This document shows positions 61,458 to 64,000 of a stretch of 64,000 nt of DNA, one piece after another. The DNA lies in contig JAIYAC010000010.1 in NCBI GenBank assembly GCA_027489245.1, forward strand, positions 248,001 through 312,000, in the 5' to 3' direction. The notes beneath the pieces were generated by a model. That model searched no databases, had not been told where the DNA came from, and worked only from the letters and a program-made list of their open reading frames with translations. The DNA is from Neisseriaceae bacterium (GTDB lineage: Bacteria > Pseudomonadota > Gammaproteobacteria > Burkholderiales > Chromobacteriaceae). Every line of letters begins with the position of its first letter. Position 1 is the stretch's first letter. The position numbers were made by a program, and so were the translations under genes.

Positions 61458-62530
61458 GGTTGGCCCCCGTCACGCAGCAGTACAGGGGTGACGCGGGTGC
61501 CCGGGGCAATGGCATTGGCGCCTGCTACGACTACCATGTCTTCAGCTTTGAGACCTTTGATAATCTGGATGCGATCGTCCTGTACCTCACCGGTGATCAC
61601 GGTTACTTTTTCAACGGTGCGGCCATCCTCTCCTAAACGCAAAACGTGGTTTTGCACTGTAGTGTTGCCCGGTAGTAGGGCGCGCAGCGGAATGCTGATG
61701 CCGGCATCGCTATCGCGGCCCAGCAGCACTTGCCAGGTATCCCCCGGTTGCGCTTGCGCGGGTGCGCTGATGAATACCTGGCGTTGACCGCCGGCCCCCA
61801 GCGTGGCGGCAATGCGCAGTACCTTGCCGTTGTGTAGCGCCTGTTCGTACTGCAAGGCCACGCGCTGGCCGATAGCCAACTTCACGCTGGCCGGTAGCCA
61901 CAGCGCCAGCTCGCGGCCGCTGCCTTCTACCGTGAATACGTTGGCGCCCGGGCCGGCGCTTTGGCCTACGGCCAGCTGGCGGCTGCCGATGACGCCGTCT
62001 ACCGGCGCGCGCAGGCTGGCTTGTGCCAGTGCCCATTCGGCCTGGCTACGTTGTGCGCTGGCCGCGTCCAGTGCGGCGGCGGCGGCGGCCAGCTCGGCCT
62101 TGACCGCGTCCATCTCGCCGGCGCTGATGGCCTGGCCTAGCTGCGCGGCGTGGATGCGGCTGTGGCGCTGGCGCACCTCTTGCCAGCGTACGCGTGCCGC
62201 GGTTTCCTCACTGCTGGCAGCCTGCAGCTGTGCACGCAGCGGGGTGGTGTCCAGCTCGGCCAGCAGCTGGCCGGCGCGTACTGCGTTGCCCACGTCGGCG
62301 TGCAGGCGGGCGACGCGGCCAGACACCGCAAACGCCAGCTCGGCGCGCGACACGGCGCGTACTTCGGCAATGTAGGCCGGCCCTGGCTGGGCGATGTCAC
62401 CGGCGGTGACGACCAGGGCCGGGCGCGGGGCAAGCGGGGCCGACTGGCTGGGGGCATTGTTGCAGGCAGTCAGTGCCAGCAACGATAGCGCCAGCAATAG
62501 CGGCCGGCGCATAGGGGGTGTATGGGGCAC
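61454..62530 (-). CDS. RND efflux membrane fusion protein
   Basis: 358 residues from GTG 62530 after ACGGAG; an ATG at 62512 is also possible. Lipoprotein signal LLALSLLALTACNNA. HlyD/AcrA core: RAVSRAELAFAVSGRVARLH, helical hairpin rich in Ala (VKAELAAAAAALDAASAQRS), SLRAPVDGVIGSRQLAVGQS. Bridges pump and channel. Confidence 0.9.
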   Translation of the reverse strand: MPHTPPMRRPLLLALSLLALTACNNAPSQSAPLAPRPALVVTAGDIAQPGPAYIAEVRAVSRAELAFAVSGRVARLHADVGNAVRAGQLLAELDTTPLRAQLQAASSEETAARVRWQEVRQRHSRIHAAQLGQAISAGEMDAVKAELAAAAAALDAASAQRSQAEWALAQASLRAPVDGVIGSRQLAVGQSAGPGANVFTVEGSGRELALWLPASVKLAIGQRVALQYEQALHNGKVLRIAATLGAGGQRQVFISAPAQAQPGDTWQVLLGRDSDAGISIPLRALLPGNTTVQNHVLRLGEDGRTVEKVTVITGEVQDDRIQIIKGLKAEDMVVVAGANAIAPGTRVTPVLLRDGGQP

Positions 62531-62894
62531 GGTGGGTCTCCGTAACAGACAGATAAGCGAAAAGCCTGCGCAGTACGCTGCTGCGGCAGGCGGGCAGCGC
62601 AGACTTTAAGCGTCACGGGACAGCAAGCGGGAGGACATAAGCGGACAAAAACGGCGCCCGGCTGGCCAGTTGCTTTGCCGCCTGGCCGATGGGGTGCCCT
62701 CAAGGACATGACTGGCCGCTATGGGGTCATTTTCGGACAAGCTGGAATATGGTGATTTTTCATGAAAATCATCATATTCATTAATATCAATATTTTGAGC
62801 GCGTTTTGTCTGCCTGGGTGCCATCCTGACCGAGTGACAAATACGGCCGTATACGCCACGATGACCATGTGGATTATCGGGAAGGAACGACGTC
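62531..62894. promoter_or_regulatory. Divergent control region of the efflux operon and AraC gene
   Basis: No supported ORF. A near-perfect palindrome spans 62745-62779: 15-base arms (GAATATGGTGATTTT and AAAATCATCATATTC) with one mismatch and five-base loop. A likely regulator site. Confidence 0.5.
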
Positions 62895-63947
62895 ATGCCA
62901 GCCAGGGATCAACCCATTTCCGGTGCTGCTGATGGGGCGAATACGGCCAGCATCATCCCCACCATTGCCCGCTCGCTGCTGGGCCTGGTGGAAGACCGTG
63001 GCTATAGCCCGGCCCGTTTGTGCCAGGGCTTGGGCATACGCTACGAAGACCTGCTATCGCACCAGCTGTTGTTATCGCACCGCCAGGTACGGGCGCTGAT
63101 CCTGCGCGCGCAACAGGTGCTGGACGAGCCTGCGTCGGGCCTGCTGGCCGGCATGCGCCAGACACCGGTGAGCTGGGGTGTGCCCGGCCTGGCCATGCTT
63201 ACCTGCGAAACGCTGGGCGAGGCCATCAGCTACGCGCTAGACCGGCAGCACGAAGCCGGTACCATGGTGCAGCACCGTGTCAGCGTGCACGGTAACGAGG
63301 TGAGATTGCAGCTGGTGAGCCACCGCTATGATTGGGAAATCGAGAATTACCTGATCGACGAATCGCTGGCCGGTGCCGTGGCCGTGGCGCGCTACTTGCT
63401 GGGGCCGGATTTCAAGCCGCTGCGTATCGACCTGGCGCAGCCACAGCCAGCACACCATGCCCAGTACCGCCACTATTTCGATTGCCCGGTACGCTTTGCC
63501 GCCGGCAGCAACCTGATGGTGTTCGAGGCGCACTGGCTGGGCGCCCGGTTGCAGGGTTACGACCGTATCGCCAGTCAGGCGCTGCGCCGGCAACTGGATG
63601 CGCTATTGCTGCCCGTACCGGGCCGCCACCAGTTGATCGAAACCGTTAGCAATCACATCCGCTATGCCAGCGTGCAGGGGGCCGACCAGCAGGCGGTGGC
63701 CAGCATGGTCAACGTCAGCTCGCGTTCGCTGCGCCGCCAGCTGGAGCGGCAGGGCACCAGCTACCGGCAGTTGCGCGACAGCACGCGCTACCAGGCCGCC
63801 TGCGAGCTGCTGGACAACAGCACGCTGAGCCTGGCGGTGATTGCCGAGCAGCTGGGCTACGCCGATGTGCGCTCGTTTCGCCGTGCGTTCAAGCGTTGGT
63901 CCGGGGTGCTGCCCAGCGATTATCGCCAGCGCCGTCGCGACGCTTAG
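62895..63947 (+). CDS. AraC-family regulator with arabinose-binding-like N-domain
   Basis: 350 residues. N-terminal domain of the OruR/ArgR-like type (SWGVPGLAMLTCETLGEAIS, VRLQLVSHRYDWEIENYLID). C-terminal AraC HTH (NVSSRSLRRQLERQGTSYRQ, LSLAVIAEQLGYADVRSFRR). It is divergent from the RND operon and a probable controller of it. Confidence 0.88.
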   Translation: MPARDQPISGAADGANTASIIPTIARSLLGLVEDRGYSPARLCQGLGIRYEDLLSHQLLLSHRQVRALILRAQQVLDEPASGLLAGMRQTPVSWGVPGLAMLTCETLGEAISYALDRQHEAGTMVQHRVSVHGNEVRLQLVSHRYDWEIENYLIDESLAGAVAVARYLLGPDFKPLRIDLAQPQPAHHAQYRHYFDCPVRFAAGSNLMVFEAHWLGARLQGYDRIASQALRRQLDALLLPVPGRHQLIETVSNHIRYASVQGADQQAVASMVNVSSRSLRRQLERQGTSYRQLRDSTRYQAACELLDNSTLSLAVIAEQLGYADVRSFRRAFKRWSGVLPSDYRQRRRDA

Positions 63948-64000
63948 CGCTTGGCCTGCGCGCGTGCGCCTTGAGCCCGCCGCGCTTCCCTTACAGCCAT

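Overview
The window looks like a chromosomal segment of a high-GC betaproteobacterium. Protein families and codon use suggest the Neisseriales (Chromobacterium, Vogesella or Aquitalea type), but there is no rRNA or other taxonomic marker, so this is an inference. Coding density is high, and most genes lie in long same-strand operons with overlapping stop/start codons.

Region 1 (1-7150) is a lower-GC accessory block. It holds small membrane proteins, an unrecognised 275-residue protein, a membrane-anchored tandem AAA+ ATPase with a small membrane partner, a truncated IS256-family transposase, and fragments of other genes. Related ~110-bp direct repeats bracket it (165-273 and 7032-7140).

Region 2 (7153-26124) is a type III-B (Cmr) CRISPR-Cas locus with an unusual layout. 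The effector operon (minus strand) reads NE0113-type CARF protein, cmr1, cas10/cmr2 (no HD domain, GGDD intact), cmr3-6, then two fusion genes. Both fusions start with a Csx16-like domain: one continues as Cas6, the other as a Can2/Card1-type CARF nuclease. Two 11-repeat arrays (18020-18752 minus, 25388-26124 plus) point away from each other and have homologous leaders. Between them lies a minus-strand gene set: a possible PD-(D/E)XK/Gly-zipper membrane protein, a divergent Ser/Thr kinase, a TerY-like VWA protein, a radical SAM enzyme, a PP2C phosphatase, then cas2-cas1-cas2. This is a TerY-P-type kinase/VWA/phosphatase triad built into a CRISPR locus. A 14-bp palindrome (CGACAAGTTTGTCG) lies upstream of both the effector operon and the triad operon, with a half-site before the radical SAM gene, suggesting shared regulation.

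Region 3 (26181-39748) starts with an IS3/hipA chimera, then carries a complete 4-hydroxyphenylacetate (homoprotocatechuate) catabolic operon: hpaG1-hpaG2-hpaE-hpaD-hpaF-MFS-ssaDH-hpaH-hpaI, then a two-component 4-HPA 3-hydroxylase of the C1/C2 type. A divergent glcG-like gene and an AraC-type activator (HpaA-like) follow. The products feed pyruvate and succinate into central metabolism.

Region 4 (39804-54762) holds a soluble chemoreceptor fused to a solute-binding domain, an AraC regulator, a phenylacetaldehyde-type dehydrogenase, a class III transaminase, a LuxR-type regulator, an amino-acid/amine permease, HpaR (MarR), two SDR oxidoreductases, a MoaF-like protein, a LysR regulator and an MFS exporter. 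Together these suggest uptake and deamination of aromatic or biogenic amines that feed the hpa pathway.

Region 5 (54874-63947) contains an intact hipBA toxin-antitoxin pair and an RND efflux operon (MFP, RND pump, outer-membrane lipoprotein) with a divergent AraC regulator.
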